From Liriodendron chinense (Eukaryota > Streptophyta > Magnoliopsida > Magnoliales > Magnoliaceae): DNA of 64,000 bases. The notes beneath the pieces were generated by a model. The model was not told the DNA's origin and searched no databases. It saw only the letters and a list, made by a program, of their open reading frames with translations. Position numbers and translations under genes: made by a program. The stretch is taken from NCBI GenBank assembly GCA_003013855.2, contig ML058507.1:1240001-1304000 (forward strand). The letters run 5' to 3'. Positions 31,901 to 44,290 of this stretch are shown piece after piece; the first letter of the stretch is position 1; every line of letters starts with the position of its first letter.

Positions 31901-34900
31901 TCCAAGTCTCAGGTGGGCCACACCACAGAAAACAGTGGGGATAGTGATGTCCACCATTAAATCATTCGTAGGGCCCAACTTGTTGGGTCCACCTTGATGT
32001 ATATAGTTTATCTACGCGGTTCACCTATTTTAGTACCTCATTGTAAGGCCGATAGTTCTTAATGATGTAGCCCAACTAAATGGGACTACCTCATCTATGT
32101 TCATGCACATTTGTGCTTGCTGCCCATTTCTATTTCAAAAATCTACATTGGATTTTAGTGTTTTAGGTCATGTTTGGGTGTCCTTGGTGGGCCCCATGGG
32201 TGAGCAATGTAGAAACCACCATTTGGACCTTGAATACTGTATGTGTAGCTACAATAATGACATTTTACCTGGGCCAAAGCGGACCCCACATGATCAAAAA
32301 TTAAGTTCCAAAATGAGGTCGGGCAAAGCTGTGCAAGAATTTCTATGCAGAAATTCCAAGTGCTCATGTTTGGCCCCGCACCAAAAAATATTTATACATA
32401 TCCAGCAGGCCCTACCTTATGGGTTTTAGAGACCATGCATGGGTCTACGAGGGGGACTTGACAACACGCCAAAAGGTAGTCCAATTTGATGGCGGTATGT
32501 GCTCAAAATTGGGCCAAAATCATTTCTGCACTACCGTTTCTGCACAACTCCAAGTACCCATGTTTGGGCCTATGTTAAAAATTGTACACATGCAAACAAA
32601 GAGATCCGTCTTATGAGTTTTGAAGACCATACATTGGTCTGTGTAGTGGTCATTTTATTTCTCTAGAAGATGGCCCCTTGTGATAAAAAATTGGACCCAA
32701 ACTTAACTAAAAACCATTTATGCATGTAAAGTCTGTTTAATTAGAAATCTACGTAAGGCCACATCCATGGGATCCACCACATTCCTAAAGTATTAATAGG
32801 TCATTTAAACCCTAAAACTTGAATTTAGAGCCACCACCATAGGGTTGATCTTAACCGTATAAATTATGGATATGACAATCTAACCGCATAAATGGTCTAA
32901 AACATGGTAGGATCGAATTCTAGCAAGCGTGTACATGTTTCAAGCAACATTGAAAGATGCTTCGATTCTTAAGGTGATGATTCATCCCCTTGAGCTTTCC
33001 GCCTTCATGTTAATTAAGTAATAATTTTACTCATAAATGACTGAAAATTTTAATCTGTCTCATGATTACCTCTACTGTTTGATTTTGCCATAAATCATAT
33101 GTTTAATCTTTCTATACATGAACTTCTTTATAACTGTGAATTATTTATGAAATTTGAAATTGTCATTTTCATTCCTCATGTTTGGAATATAAAAGTGGAA
33201 TGTGAATTTAAATGGTTGCGATCACCTATATTTGATGGGACCTTAAACTGGTGGCCTTTGGAATTGATTTATTGAAAAGATTCCTGATGGTGTCCTTAGA
33301 TGGAATTATTGGACTAAATGATAAATGAGATGAGATCTTGATTATGCCCCTAGCTGGACTAGTATGGAAATATTTTTTATGATGTCCTTATATGGACTCG
33401 TTGGGCTAAATGTCCTATTGAGATGAGTTGTTGGGATTCCCGATGGACTTGATGGACCAATGGTCTTATGAGATAAATTATTGATTATGTCCCTAGTTCG
33501 AATCGTGTGGAAATATTTTGGAGAATTATTGTGATGAAAGGCCACTAGTTGTAAGGGAATGTCATAATTGGTTTGGTTGTAAATTGGAATAATAATGGTT
33601 GGTTTGATCATGCATATCACAGCACAGACGGGACGTGTGGTGACGAGCCATATTACCGTCGGGTGGTCTAGTTGCTGAGAGCACGTGCCCTTGAGGTATT
33701 TTCGCTGGCTCTAGACCACCATAGAGTGTGTCATTCACTGAGAGCATGTACCATTGGTATTTTTGCTGGTGATGACCACTCGTGATATTATAGGGCTAAT
33801 GTGTGTCCTTAGTGACTTCCAGACCATTGGGTGAGGCCGATGTGTGTCCTTAGTGACTTCCAGATCACCAATTGATGAATTTGTATTGTGGGGCTGATGT
33901 GTGTCCTTAGTGACTTCCAAACCACATTTTCAAGCTAGATGTGCATCCCCAAGCTGAGGGACATGTGCATGCATTCATGCATTTAAGAAAGACTGCATCA
34001 TGGATGTTTTGTACATTTTTTTATTCTTCTTGATTAATGTGTTGGTGCATAATCTTGAGGGGACCTCACACTGAGCTGGCCACTCATGCTATTATATTAC
34101 AACTGTATAGTTGGTGCAGGTGATTTGAATAATATATAGGTTATACTGGAGTGGAGCAGGATGCTCAGCTTATGCTGATGTCATGGATCAAAGAGCCGTA
34201 TTTAATGGTTACTGCTTTAAATTTTGTATATAATTGTAATTGTTTATTAGTGTATTCTGAATTAAATTCGAGATATTCGGTTTGTATAAGCCTTATGGGC
34301 ACCACTCTGCGATATTTGTTGTATCTTTCCTATATGCATGGTTTGTTTTCTTCCGCAGTGAATACCCTTCTTGGAATGACAGTTGAAAATGGACTGAAAT
34401 GTGGGTTTTCTTCATAGGCTAACGCTCAGGTCTTCAAAACACAGGTCTAGAACTCGAGTTGTGAAAATTCGAGGCGTTACATTTCTCTCCCTATGTACGC
34501 ACATCCATCTCCATATTCCTACTACGCACCTCCAAGACCTTATCCTAACCCTAGCCTCTATGCTTTAGAGAGAGAGAGAGAAGGGAGTTCTTTCTCATAT
34601 TTTTCCAGTGGTTAGAATCTTCTACAACCCTCTTCTAAGTCCATCCTAAGGTGAGGATTTTCCTTCAAGCCTTTCATTAATAATATCACGATTATCGTAA
34701 GTTTCTTTTGTGACGTATGAAGTTATTTTGTTTTGAATTGCTTATCCATATAACATGAAGTTTGATATGAGATTTGTAATGAATATCATTATATGGTGAT
34801 GTGATTCCTTATTTAGATTTTTTACTAAGAAGCATGTGTATTTGTGTTATTTATTTTTGTGAAATCTATGCTCTTATTTTCTTAGTCCAAGTATTACAAG

Positions 34901-36192
34901 TAACCTTGGTTTTCATATTGTGATATGAAATATGTGTATAAGATCATCATATGGACATCCCATTATTGTATACTCTTTGTCCCTAAGTTGGTAAAATTAT
35001 TTGATGTAGAGAGATGGAACCCATGAGAGGTGTCCATGATGGAAGAATATCTCTTGACTTAACTAAGAGAATGAAGTGATTGTTTGTCAATGGATCCTTA
35101 CATGTACATGATGCTTGATTAGATCCATTTACATTACATGAGTATTTTAATGAATTTGGTTATGATGTACAACATTGGCTTTTTGGGACATGATAAAATT
35201 ATAAAATGGGACAATGAGTGGACACTAATGGTATATAAATTCTCATGAGCCGGGGTTAGTACCATGGACACTAAGCTCGAGCTGTCGACCTATGCTGGGT
35301 CGCTTGTGACTGCCCCATAGTGTCCAGTGAGTTGTTAAAAATGGTTGTATGTAAAATACTTAATAAAATGGGAAACAAATTCATGCATTCACTTGGCTCC
35401 ATGTGGGTGTACGGAATTGAGAATAGGCTAGAGTGTCTTACTTCTCCCGTACACTGTCACGTGTAGATTTGGGCTATGAGCGTCCCGTTTCTCATGTGGT
35501 CCGGCAAAACTATGGGCTTGTGCGTCCCAAGAACCTCTGGTGACTAGTGGCTAGCGTGAAGTCGTAACAGGGAGTCTCCCACTTCATGTATTATGATTTC
35601 TAGCCAGGGTGCCTTAGCTAGAGCATGCATTCTATGCATCGCATTAACAAAGATTTTTACTTGATTGTTTTGTTTGAATAAAGATATTATTGTGTTGCGT
35701 TACTCTAAGTTTTGTACATTATTATTCTTGATAGTCTTGGAGGGAATATTCCCCACTATGATAGCGTTTAACGCTATCCCAAACACAATTTAGATGATGC
35801 AGGTGAAGATCCAGGTATTGAACCCGATTTTTAAGGAGAAGAGTTCGATGGTTCGTATGATCACATGGCGGATGACGATGTTGGAGAAACTTAGTTGATG
35901 TTTTCATTTATTAAATATTTCTTTTGAGTAGTTGATACATTTATAGAATTGTAATAAGTCTTCAAGAGAAGACACGGTTTTGTATTTTGATTAATCAGTA
36001 TGGATATTGGTTGGTTCCCTTATTTAAACATTGATGATGACGTAGTAAGTTTGATAAACTAAGATGATAATTATTTCCGCCATTGTGCTTGAATGCTATA
36101 TTTCATTATTTGACAAATTAGTTATTTCATAAATTACTTGGGAATTCGGCTGTCGTGTTATACACAAGAGTCGAAAATCTCGGTTCGTTACA
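28960..36192 (+). mobile_element. Solo LTR X0, 5'-truncated, itself split by LTR Y
   Basis: Two pieces, 28960-29850 and 34487-36192, join into one LTR matching the reverse complement of the copies at 52986-55721 and 56047-58871. It lacks the first ~190 bp present in those copies. It ends TTCGTTACA at 36192 inside RT of the minus-strand copia. Features: GA-rich tract near 34568, ATGAGCCGGGGTTAGT near 35248, the palindrome GATAGCGTTTAACGCTATC at 35760-35778, and ATGCAGGTGAAGATCC near 35797. No coding capacity. Assignment to Ty3-type (Del/Tekay-like) LTRs is from termini and layout. Confidence 0.85.
29851..34481 (+). mobile_element. Solo LTR Y (4.6 kb) nested in LTR X0
   Basis: Begins TGTAACACCCCG, ends GAGGCGTTACA, and has a perfect 5-bp target duplication TTTCT (29846-29850 and 34482-34486). 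No gag or pol. Its first part has A/T repeats (30224-30310; (ATA)n at 30959-30987). The middle (30680-32040) is made of three or four related ~330-bp units resembling halves of the GGGCCCACC foldback. The 3' part has GTGTCCTTAGTGACTTCCA repeated near 33803, 33844 and 33902, and ends with TTGGTGCAGGTGATTTG near 34112. It is related to LTR W (41430-44239) by shared GACGCTGG/CCAGCGTC blocks. It is younger than X0. Confidence 0.88.
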
Positions 36193-38453
36193 TCTGAGGA
36201 TCTACTTCACAGCTTCTCAATGTTTCTTCCCGAGGTTGTTCATGAATCTGCTAACAACTCCCACTACTTGATCAATATCTGGCCTCGTACTAACCATAGC
36301 ATACATGAGGCTCCCTATAGCTGACGCATAAGGGACTTTAGCCATGTAGTCCCGTCCCTCCTGCGTCTTAGCTCCTTGCTCCTTAGAATGCTTAAAGTGG
36401 TTGGCTAATGGAGTGCTAACCGGCTTAACACCTCCCATGCTGAATCGATCAACTACCTGCCTATGTACTCTGCCTGTTACAAAACTAGCTTCTTGTTTTC
36501 CTATCACGCTCTATCTTCATGCCTATGATTTATTTTGCAGCTCCTAAATCCTTCATGGCAATCTCTCTAGACAGTTGTCTTTTGAGATCTAAGATGTCCT
36601 TCATGCTTGATCCGGCCATAAGCATATCATCAAAATACAGAAGAAGGATGATGTACGACATATTAAACTTCTTCAAATAGCAACAGTGGATTGCATGACA
36701 TCTCCTGTACCCGTTTCTCGACATGAAACTGTCGAATTTCTTGTACCACTGCCTTGGGGCCTACTTCAGGCCATATAGACTCTTCTTCAATCTACACACC
36801 TTGTTCTCCTTTCTTGGTGCCAAGTATCCTATCGGCTGATTCATGTATATCTCTTCTTCAAGGTCTCTATGAAGAAAGGCTGTCTTAACATCTAGCTACT
36901 CTAGATGTAAGTCCTCCATAGCCACCATACTCAAGACCATGCGAATCGTAGACATCTTCACCACAGGTGAAAATATTTCTGTGAAATTGATACCTGCCTT
37001 TTGTTGGAACCCTTTTACAATCAGTCTAGCCTTGTACTGTTTCGAACCATCGTGCTCCTCCTTCAGTCTGTAAACCCACTTGTTATGAAGAGCTTTCTTA
37101 CCCTTAGGTAGAGTGACTAGCTCCCACGTACGATGAAACTCAAGAGAGTTCATCTCATCTTCCATGGCTTGCTCCCACTTAATCCGCATATCTGACCGTA
37201 ACGCGTCTTCAAAACACTCTAGCTCACCATTATCTGTCAGCAGTAGATAATGTAAGGAGAGTGAGTATCGGACCTTGGGTCTCCTCTCCTGAGTAGACCT
37301 CCTCACAGCCGGTGTCTGCGGTTCTGTCTCATCACGCTCCTGTGCATGCTCATCCTGTGGCACTGTAACACCCGTGTCCGGTAACTCCTCCAACTCTACG
37401 AATTCTTTCTCATCGGCCTTATTCTGCTTTTGCTGCAAATTGTTTTTATGCATCACTTTTTCATTGAAGATTACGTCCTTGCTTCTGATGATTTTTTGGT
37501 TCTCAGTATCCCAAAACCGGTAGCCAAAATCATTCTGCCTGTAGCCTATAAACGTGCACCTTCTGGACTTCTCATCTAGCTTGTTTCTGTGCTCTACATC
37601 AATGTGAACATAAGAAGTGCAACCAAACCCTCTGAGATGTGCAAGGTTCACCTCTTTTCCAGTCTACGTTTCTTCTGGTATCCCACTATCCAATGGTGCT
37701 GAGGACCTTCTATTTATGAGAAATACGGCAGTATTTACAGCATCTGCCCAAAAGGTCTTGGGCAACCCTGCATGTAGCCTCATGCTCCTAGCGCGCTCAA
37801 GGATGGTCCTGTTAATGCGCTTACCCACACCATTCTGCTGCGGTATCCCTAGAATCATTTTTTTTATGTTTAATCCCATTTACTGCACAATACTTCTCAA
37901 ACCTCTTATCACAATACTCTCCCCATTATCCAATTTGAGACACTTCACAGTTTTACCGGTCTCATTTTCTACCATAACTTTCCACTTCTTAAATACATCA
38001 AATACATCAGACTTGTGCTTTAAGAAATAAACCCACAGTTTTCTACTAGCATCATCTAGCTTGAACTACCAAGAGATGATACCTGTGCCGGTCCCCACAC
38101 ATCAGTGTGTACAAGCTCCAACAGATGTGTCTTTGGAGCGCGTCCTGTCTTCTTGAAGCTTACTCTCTTCTGCTTGCCATACACGCAATCCTCGCAAAAT
38201 TTCAGATCGATTGCTTTCAACCCTGGTAGCTTCCCCTTTGACAATAGTACTTTCATCCCTTTCTCACTCATATGTCCTAACCTCTGATGCCATAACTGCC
38301 CGTTCACTCCAGTTGATGCGACTGCGAGTGAACTATACGATCCGGAAGTCACGTACAAGGTACCTTCCTTCTTGCCTTGAGATATTACCAAGGCACCTTT
38401 TATGACCTTCCATGCACGCTCGTGAATGTCGTCACATATCTGGTATCAGCCAA
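36193..38453 (-). pseudogene. Integrase and RT of the minus-strand copia
   Basis: On the minus strand, 38391-38056 holds the integrase zinc domain (LWHQRLGHMSEKG, C-x2-C) and the first core acid (HTDVWGP). 37879-37664 holds the end of the core, but the catalytic Glu is Lys (NGVGKRINRT; codon at 37822-37820). 37651-36896 gives the integrase tail and the RT N-terminus (WVYRLKEEHDGSKQYKARLI). 36724-36530 has the RT active site as YFDDML. 36507-36217 ends in the region before RNase H (RPDIDQVVGVVSRFM). Frames are broken between these blocks. RNase H is absent: the sequence stops at 36193, where LTR X0 begins. Confidence 0.92.
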
Positions 38454-39560
38454 CTACCCCACTGAGATCAAATTCCATCTCAAACTCGGTACATGTCTAA
38501 CATCCTTCAACTTCAAGACTGTTCCGTCTTTCTGACTTAAGTGAATGTCTCCCTTGCCAACAATATTACATGGCTCATCATCACCCAAGTAGACTCTTCC
38601 AAAGTTACCTGATACATAATCACGAAGAACTTTTGACAAAGTGGCATGAAATGAAGCACCCGAGTCTATAACCCAAGACTCATTTCGCGCATTAAGAGAC
38701 AAGATCAACTCCTCTGTGTCACTCTCCTCAGATAGATTCACTGAATCCTTCTCACCTTAAGAGCTTCTTCTTGTTTCTTAAGCGCCCTACAATCACGCTT
38801 CATGTGCCCCTTCTTCCCGCAATGCCAACACCCGTCCTTGTCTTTCGGTCCCTTGGACTTATTCCTCGACTTAGAACGACCGTGTTTATTGCCTCCTTTG
38901 TTCGAAGATCTTCCTCTTCCTTCAACAATTAGAGCAATCCCTGAATCCCCTGAAGTTCCTAATGCCTTCCTTCTAGATTCTTCGCTTAGAATTAGACCGG
39001 CCACATCATCGAATTTCAACTTCGTAGACCATGAGGAATTGATCATGGCAATCACCAAACCATCCCAACTGTCTGGCAAACTGGACAAGATCAATAGTGC
39101 CCTGACCTCATCATCAAAAGTGATGCCAATGGATTCCAATTGGCTCGTGACTGTATTAAACTCGTTTAGATGTTCAGCCATACCCCCACCATCTGACATC
39201 TTCATGTTGAATAGCCATTTCATAAGATGAACCTTATTGGATGCCGAGGGTTTCTCATACATCATAGCCAAAGCCTGCATTAATTCTTTTGTAGTCTTTA
39301 CTTTGGATATATTAAAGGCGACACTCTTAGACAAAGAGAGTCAGATCGTTCCTAAAGCCTTCTGATCCACTAAAGCCCATTCATCATTTGTCATCTTCTC
39401 TGGTTTCTTCTCTTTTCCTCCTGATATAGATCATCTTCCATCTGCATCTTCCATCTGATGTAAAGGTCCTTCTGATATCGATAATCTTCCATCTGCATCT
39501 TCCAAAAGGCAAAGTTTGAACCATCAAAATTCTCAATTCTAGTTTTCCCTTCTTCCGTCA
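38454..39560 (-). pseudogene. gag and protease of the minus-strand copia
   Basis: 39334-38738 (minus) is an open gag segment with LLILSSLPDSWDGL, a basic Gly/Ser/Lys-rich stretch and an intact CCHC knuckle CWHCGKKGHMKRDC. 38741-38454 continues with protease, whose catalytic WVIDSGASFHAT is intact. The N-terminal gag, about 39560-39335, is broken by a 50-bp tandem duplication (two copies of the block at 39430-39453 and 39480-39503) and a frameshift. Protein role as usual: particle core and its processing. The open frame on the plus strand at 38802-39230 is a shadow. Confidence 0.9.
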
Positions 39561-39585
39561 TCACTCCCACTTAAATTAAACCAAT

Positions 39586-39598
39586 AGCTCTGATACCA
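39586..39598 (-). other. Primer-binding site of the minus-strand copia
   Basis: On the minus strand it reads TGGTATCAGAGCT, the initiator tRNA-Met site, two bases from the LTR end at 39601. Confidence 0.92.
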
Positions 39599-39600
39599 GT

Positions 39601-40231
39601 TGTTGCGCAGCATGCTAACAACGTTAGTGAACTGAGATCCAATCTCCAGTATCACCCACAAACGATAAACATGAAGAAATAATGACTAGAAGTTGAATTC
39701 ACACAAACCAACAATCCACAAGACAGATTTTACGTGGAAAACCCCCAAATAAAGGGTAAAAAACCACGGTGCAAAACTCTACTATGAAGAATAACGAAGT
39801 TACAAGCAATACACTTACCTTCTCCTGCGCTCCTATGCACAGAGATGGCCCTTTTGCTAATCCTCTCGCCTCTTTCTCACCTTGGACGTATAAAAACCCT
39901 AATCCCATAGTCTAATCCCGAATTATACCCCTTTATATAGTAAAATCGAAAAGTACAAGTCAAAATAGGAAACCCCGCGTTTAAGTCCGAGAACGGTCAG
40001 GCGCCCCGTCATACTGGGTCGGGCGCCTGCCCATTACAAAAATCGTCCAACGAGAAACGGCTTAAATCAAACCAATATCAGGCGCCCGGTCACTTTGACC
40101 GCCGGGTGCCCAACCGTTCACAGAATAGTCCAGAGGTTGTTGCCTCAAAACCCAAGAATATCGGGCGCCCGGTCATCATACCGTCCGGGCGCCCGACCAC
40201 ATTCAAGTGTAACTTGGCTCCACACTCAACA
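39601..40231 (-). repeat. 5' LTR of the minus-strand copia
   Basis: 631 bp. Read on the minus strand, three pairs of GGGCGCCCGG-type boxes occupy about 40195-39995, then a TATA-like TATATAAAGGG (about 39944-39934), then the leader. Plus-strand ends are TGTTGCGCAGC and CTCAACA. Confidence 0.93.
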
Positions 40232-40236
40232 CTTTG

Positions 40237-41204
40237 TAAACCTCATTTAATTGAAAAAATAATTAATACATCGTCGTCATCGTTATCATCGGAGCCTTAT
40301 CCTAATTAATTAGGGATATCTATACAAATCTTGTTATGATTAATCCACTACAAAGGACTATACCCTCGATTAAACCAAGATCAGGAGAGCTTTTATTACC
40401 ATCTCCATCTGCATCATTCAGAATCTTCCCTTGTCATTTTATCACATTGAATAAACTCATTGGTGTATTTCGTTTGGGGTACTTTCCCTCGACTTGTTAT
40501 GCATTGGAGCAACTTCTAAGTTCCTTTCAATATGTTTGTTTCTAATTTCTTTCTTTCTCATTTTGCCGCTCATCATTTTCAACATTCTTAATTTAGTTAC
40601 ACTCATTTTATGAATGCGTCATTCCTTGTTTTTCCATCTTTGCTTTAAGAAGTTGTTTGCATGTGAACTAGATGGTAGGAGACACCTTAATTATGTGCAA
40701 ACATAGTTAGCCTGCTCTAGTTGGCCTCACCATCTTGTGTATGTGAAATCGGCCTTGACCACCTGATATTTTGACCATAGACAACACAGCTAATGGTCTG
40801 AGAGGAGTATAAAAATTATTTGATATTCATGAATGTAAAAATGATATATACATAAATAATATAATATAAATGTATACACACATATGAGAGAGATCGAGGG
40901 ACAGACACTCCAATCAGTCGGTCTAGATAATTAATTAGGTCCAATACATATTTCATGGGTTACCATGAACACATCAACATGATCTAACAATATTAACAAT
41001 TTGTTCTATTGCCTTAAAATCGATAATGGAGATCATTTATACAAAATCAGGTCTAATCCACAATTCTATTGGTCTATCTGTTAGAGGCCATCATGGATTG
41101 CTATGACTTTAAAGAATCATTTAGAAATCTATGACTTGGAAAAAAAAGGGAGACCCGATTGTGTCCAAACCCTAGTCGAACCTTTAAGCATTTGACCAAA
41201 TCTG
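40237..41204. other. Intergenic DNA
   Basis: AT-rich sequence with no recognisable gene or repeat. Short frames here lack protein-like composition. Confidence 0.5.
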
Positions 41205-44200
41205 TGTGGGGGCTACTGTGATATGTTTATCCACGCCGTCCATCTCTTTTCTAAGATCATGTTAAGGTATGGGCAAAAAAAATAAGGCAGATCCAACACT
41301 CTAGTGCGCCACACTTGAGATGACTCTTGCATTTAATCCTAAGCTTACTATTTAGTGTGGTTCACTAGAGTGTTGAATCTACCTCATGTTTGAGCCCATA
41401 ATTAATATAATCTTATAAATGGGATGGACTGTAACGACCCCCAAAATTTCGATAGGAAAATTTTCTTTTAGGAATAATAATGGGTTTAAGTAAATAAATT
41501 TAAGATAATAAATAAAAGAAAAGCATGGGCTAATTGGTTAAGCTCTCTTAAGTGAGAGGTAAGACTAGGGATCAAGTCTTACCACTGACAAGAATATGAT
41601 TTTTCTTTTTTTCTCTAAATACAAATTTTGAAATTTAAACTCATCTTATCTTATCAACCAACCCATCTTATCCCCAACAAACTTCCTCTTTAAAAAGAGA
41701 GAGAACGAGAAGGTTATTCATCGTAAAAGAAAGAAGAGAAAAGAAAGGAAAAAAAGGAGAGAAAGAAGGAGGAACGGAGGGATCTTGCGGCTAAATCAAG
41801 TAGGTGATCATTTCCTTCTATTTCATTTAAGTATGCCAGATGCAACCAATGAACGGGTCAAATCGTCCGTCCTTTCATTGTATGGATCTAGGGACCCTAT
41901 TTTTACCTTAACCCTTGAATATAAAATCTTGATTGGTGGGGACTATTTGGGTGGGCTAGAATTGATTTGGACGAGTCATAATGACCATAAGGCCAAAATG
42001 TACATGGGCCACGAAATTCAAATCAATTGGACCTACAGATGGGCCACATCGATTGGATAAATAATAGTCTTTAAAATTCTTTTATTATTGTTTTATTTTA
42101 TTATTAAATCAAGTGTGGTAAATTTATTTTATTCCAAAATATTATTAGGCCCACAATGAGGTGGCCGACCCAATGGTCGAACCAGATCTCTTGTAAACCA
42201 CCCACATATAGCCTAAAATAATAATAAGAAGAAAAAAAAGAAGAAAAAAAAAGTTTACTAGATGTCCAGCGTCAGAGACACTGGAACGTCCAGCGTTGGA
42301 GCTTTTTTGAAAGTAACGTGGGGCCCCCACTCATGGGACCCAACTTGATGGATTTAGTATATCCACTCAGTCCATTTATTTCTCCAACTCATTTTAGGAC
42401 TGGTCTCCAAATTTGGACCCAAACTGAGGTCCGAGTGGGCCACATCACCTGGAACAAATTAATGGTGAAAAAATTATAAAAAAAAATGAAAACAAAAGGA
42501 TAAAAATTATGGGCGTGGACCCCATTGTGATGAAATCAGTAGATCCAAGCTGACCATATGTTGTATCATAATGTTTTACAGCTTGGGTCAAAAAATAAGG
42601 GAAATCTGAATCTCAAGTGGCCCACACCACTTAAAACAATAATGATAACAACATACATGGTTGAGGCGGTCCGATTTTGGATTGCTATCCACTTTTGGGA
42701 CCCATTTTGAGACATTTTGAGAAATCTAATCCATCCAATATTCTAAAAAGCAAGTTTTCTGGTTGAGGACCAAAAATGGTCTGTATAGGATATTCCACTG
42801 GGCAATACCAAGATAAATAGTGGGGACAACACCTGTCCGCTGGTTGAGAACTTGTGGGCCCCACAATGTAGTCTTTGAAAAATCTGATCCACACAATCTC
42901 TTGAGTAATAGGTTATTAATTTTGTGAGAAAAAATCAGCCCAATCAGAGTTCCAGATGAGCCATGCCAAGTGAAATAGTGGGGAAGTACGGTATGGATTC
43001 TCATAAATAGATCATTTTAGGATATCCCACAACAAGATCTTTGCAAAATGTAATTAACCATCTTTGGTAGTGTACCATTGGGGAACTTGTGACCAAGTAT
43101 AGGATGATCCACCAGTCAACTAGGCCGAACCATAAAAAAATAGTAAAAGGGCCATTCCTCTTGGAAAAGTGAGTCATGCACAATAATCGAATTTGGACAG
43201 TCCATTAGGGAGCCAAACCTCAATAAAGTATAATTCAAATTGAAAATAAGTATATTTAAGGCTAGATTGGTGATGAATAAATATAAATTACATTTATTGT
43301 AGATTCAGGACCGATTCTACTCAGGACGTGACAAAATTAACAAAGTAATTGCCACTATCAATAGGTAGGTACATCCCAATACGTTTCCTAGTCATTTTAA
43401 TTAAGTTGTGTGATGAACATAATATGTGATATTGATTGATTCATACTTGGTTAGATATTATTTAAATAATATCTATATATAATAAATGTCATGAAATGTT
43501 GCCTCTCAAAAGGAGAGATGGAATGTACGGATGTGAATTATTACATGCATTCATAAATTATTGTGCCTGGAGTTCCACTCTGGAAGATCGGTAGGTACTT
43601 AAGTACCCGGTTACCTAGGGACCATCTTGGAAGCCCACTAATATGTGGAAGAACGCCCTATAATGAAGGGGGAGCTGATTGATGGGATCCAATAGAAGCA
43701 AGTGGAAGACTGAATATATGCCCATTTGATGCATCATTTCATATTAAATTCATTCTTGCATTAATTATGTATTACATGTGTTTGATGGCATGTGTTTATC
43801 TTGCTCAGTTGAAATGCATGTGCACCATATTGGGTTACTCACTGGGCTTTCCAGCTGACGTTGTGGATTAAAAATATACAGATGATGTGGATGTCGAACC
43901 TTCAGAAAATGCCCCTGATAATGAAATGGAACCACTAGAGGAACCGCAGGACTATTGGCTTAATTTAACCGAGGAAGAAGTGGCGGCCCTAAATCAAGAC
44001 ATTTAGACTATTTTTGTTTTATTTTGTTATTTTCAATAATTAATAGACATCTAATAAAGTTCTAAATTGGTGGACTTATTTTGTAGTTGAATATTTTATG
44101 AATAAATGATAACTTAGTATTTCATTATTTTATACCTCTTAAAGTGGTTTCGCGTTATAAATGCATTTAGTGCACTAGTTATACCCCGTAAACTGGGTCA

Positions 44201-44290
44201 GAGTGTTCACACTCTGAGTCCGGATTTCGGGGCGTGACATGGACAGCATGGATAAATAGATACATTATTGTGGGTTCCCACACAAATCTA
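41205..44290. repeat. Foldback repeat split by solo LTR W
   Basis: The left arm, about 41207-41429, begins TGTGTGGGGGCTACTGTGATATG and includes CCACGCCGTCCATC. The right arm after the LTR, 44245-44290, is the complement (CAGCATGGATAAATAGATAC, then GGGTTCCCACACA). The LTR inserted into the right arm at GGATGGAC. Confidence 0.7.
41430..44239 (+). mobile_element. Solo LTR W (2.8 kb)
   Basis: TGTAACGACCCCC at the start, GGGGCGTGACA at the end, and a perfect 5-bp target duplication TGGAC (41425-41429 and 44240-44244). No coding sequence of retrotransposon type. Inside, foldback-like half-units recur (42150-42470, 42510-42700, 42690-43200). TTACTCACTGGGCTTTCCAGCTGAC near 43833, read as CTCACT then CAGCTGAC, is the equivalent of the LTR-end pattern in X, Y and Z. 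Related to LTR Y. Confidence 0.87.

Larger units (their letters stand above)
28747..40231 (-). mobile_element. Minus-strand Ty1/copia element with nested solo LTRs
   Basis: The outer ends are TGTTGTGCGGC at 28747 and ACTCAACA at 40231, flanked by the 5-bp target duplication CTTTG (28742-28746 and 40232-40236). The complete 5' LTR is 39601-40231; only 213 bp of the 3' LTR survives (28747-28959). A primer-binding site, gag, protease, integrase and most of RT lie between, read on the minus strand. RNase H and most of the 3' LTR are gone, lost in a deletion that also removed the start of the inserted LTR X. It is a different family from element A: the LTR is 631 bp with GGGCGCCCGG boxes. Confidence 0.93.

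Noticed and set aside
37617..38030. 137-codon plus-strand frame
   Set aside because: Antisense of the integrase/RT region.
38802..39230. 142-codon plus-strand frame
   Set aside because: Exact antisense of gag of the minus-strand copia, with the zinc knuckle on the other strand.
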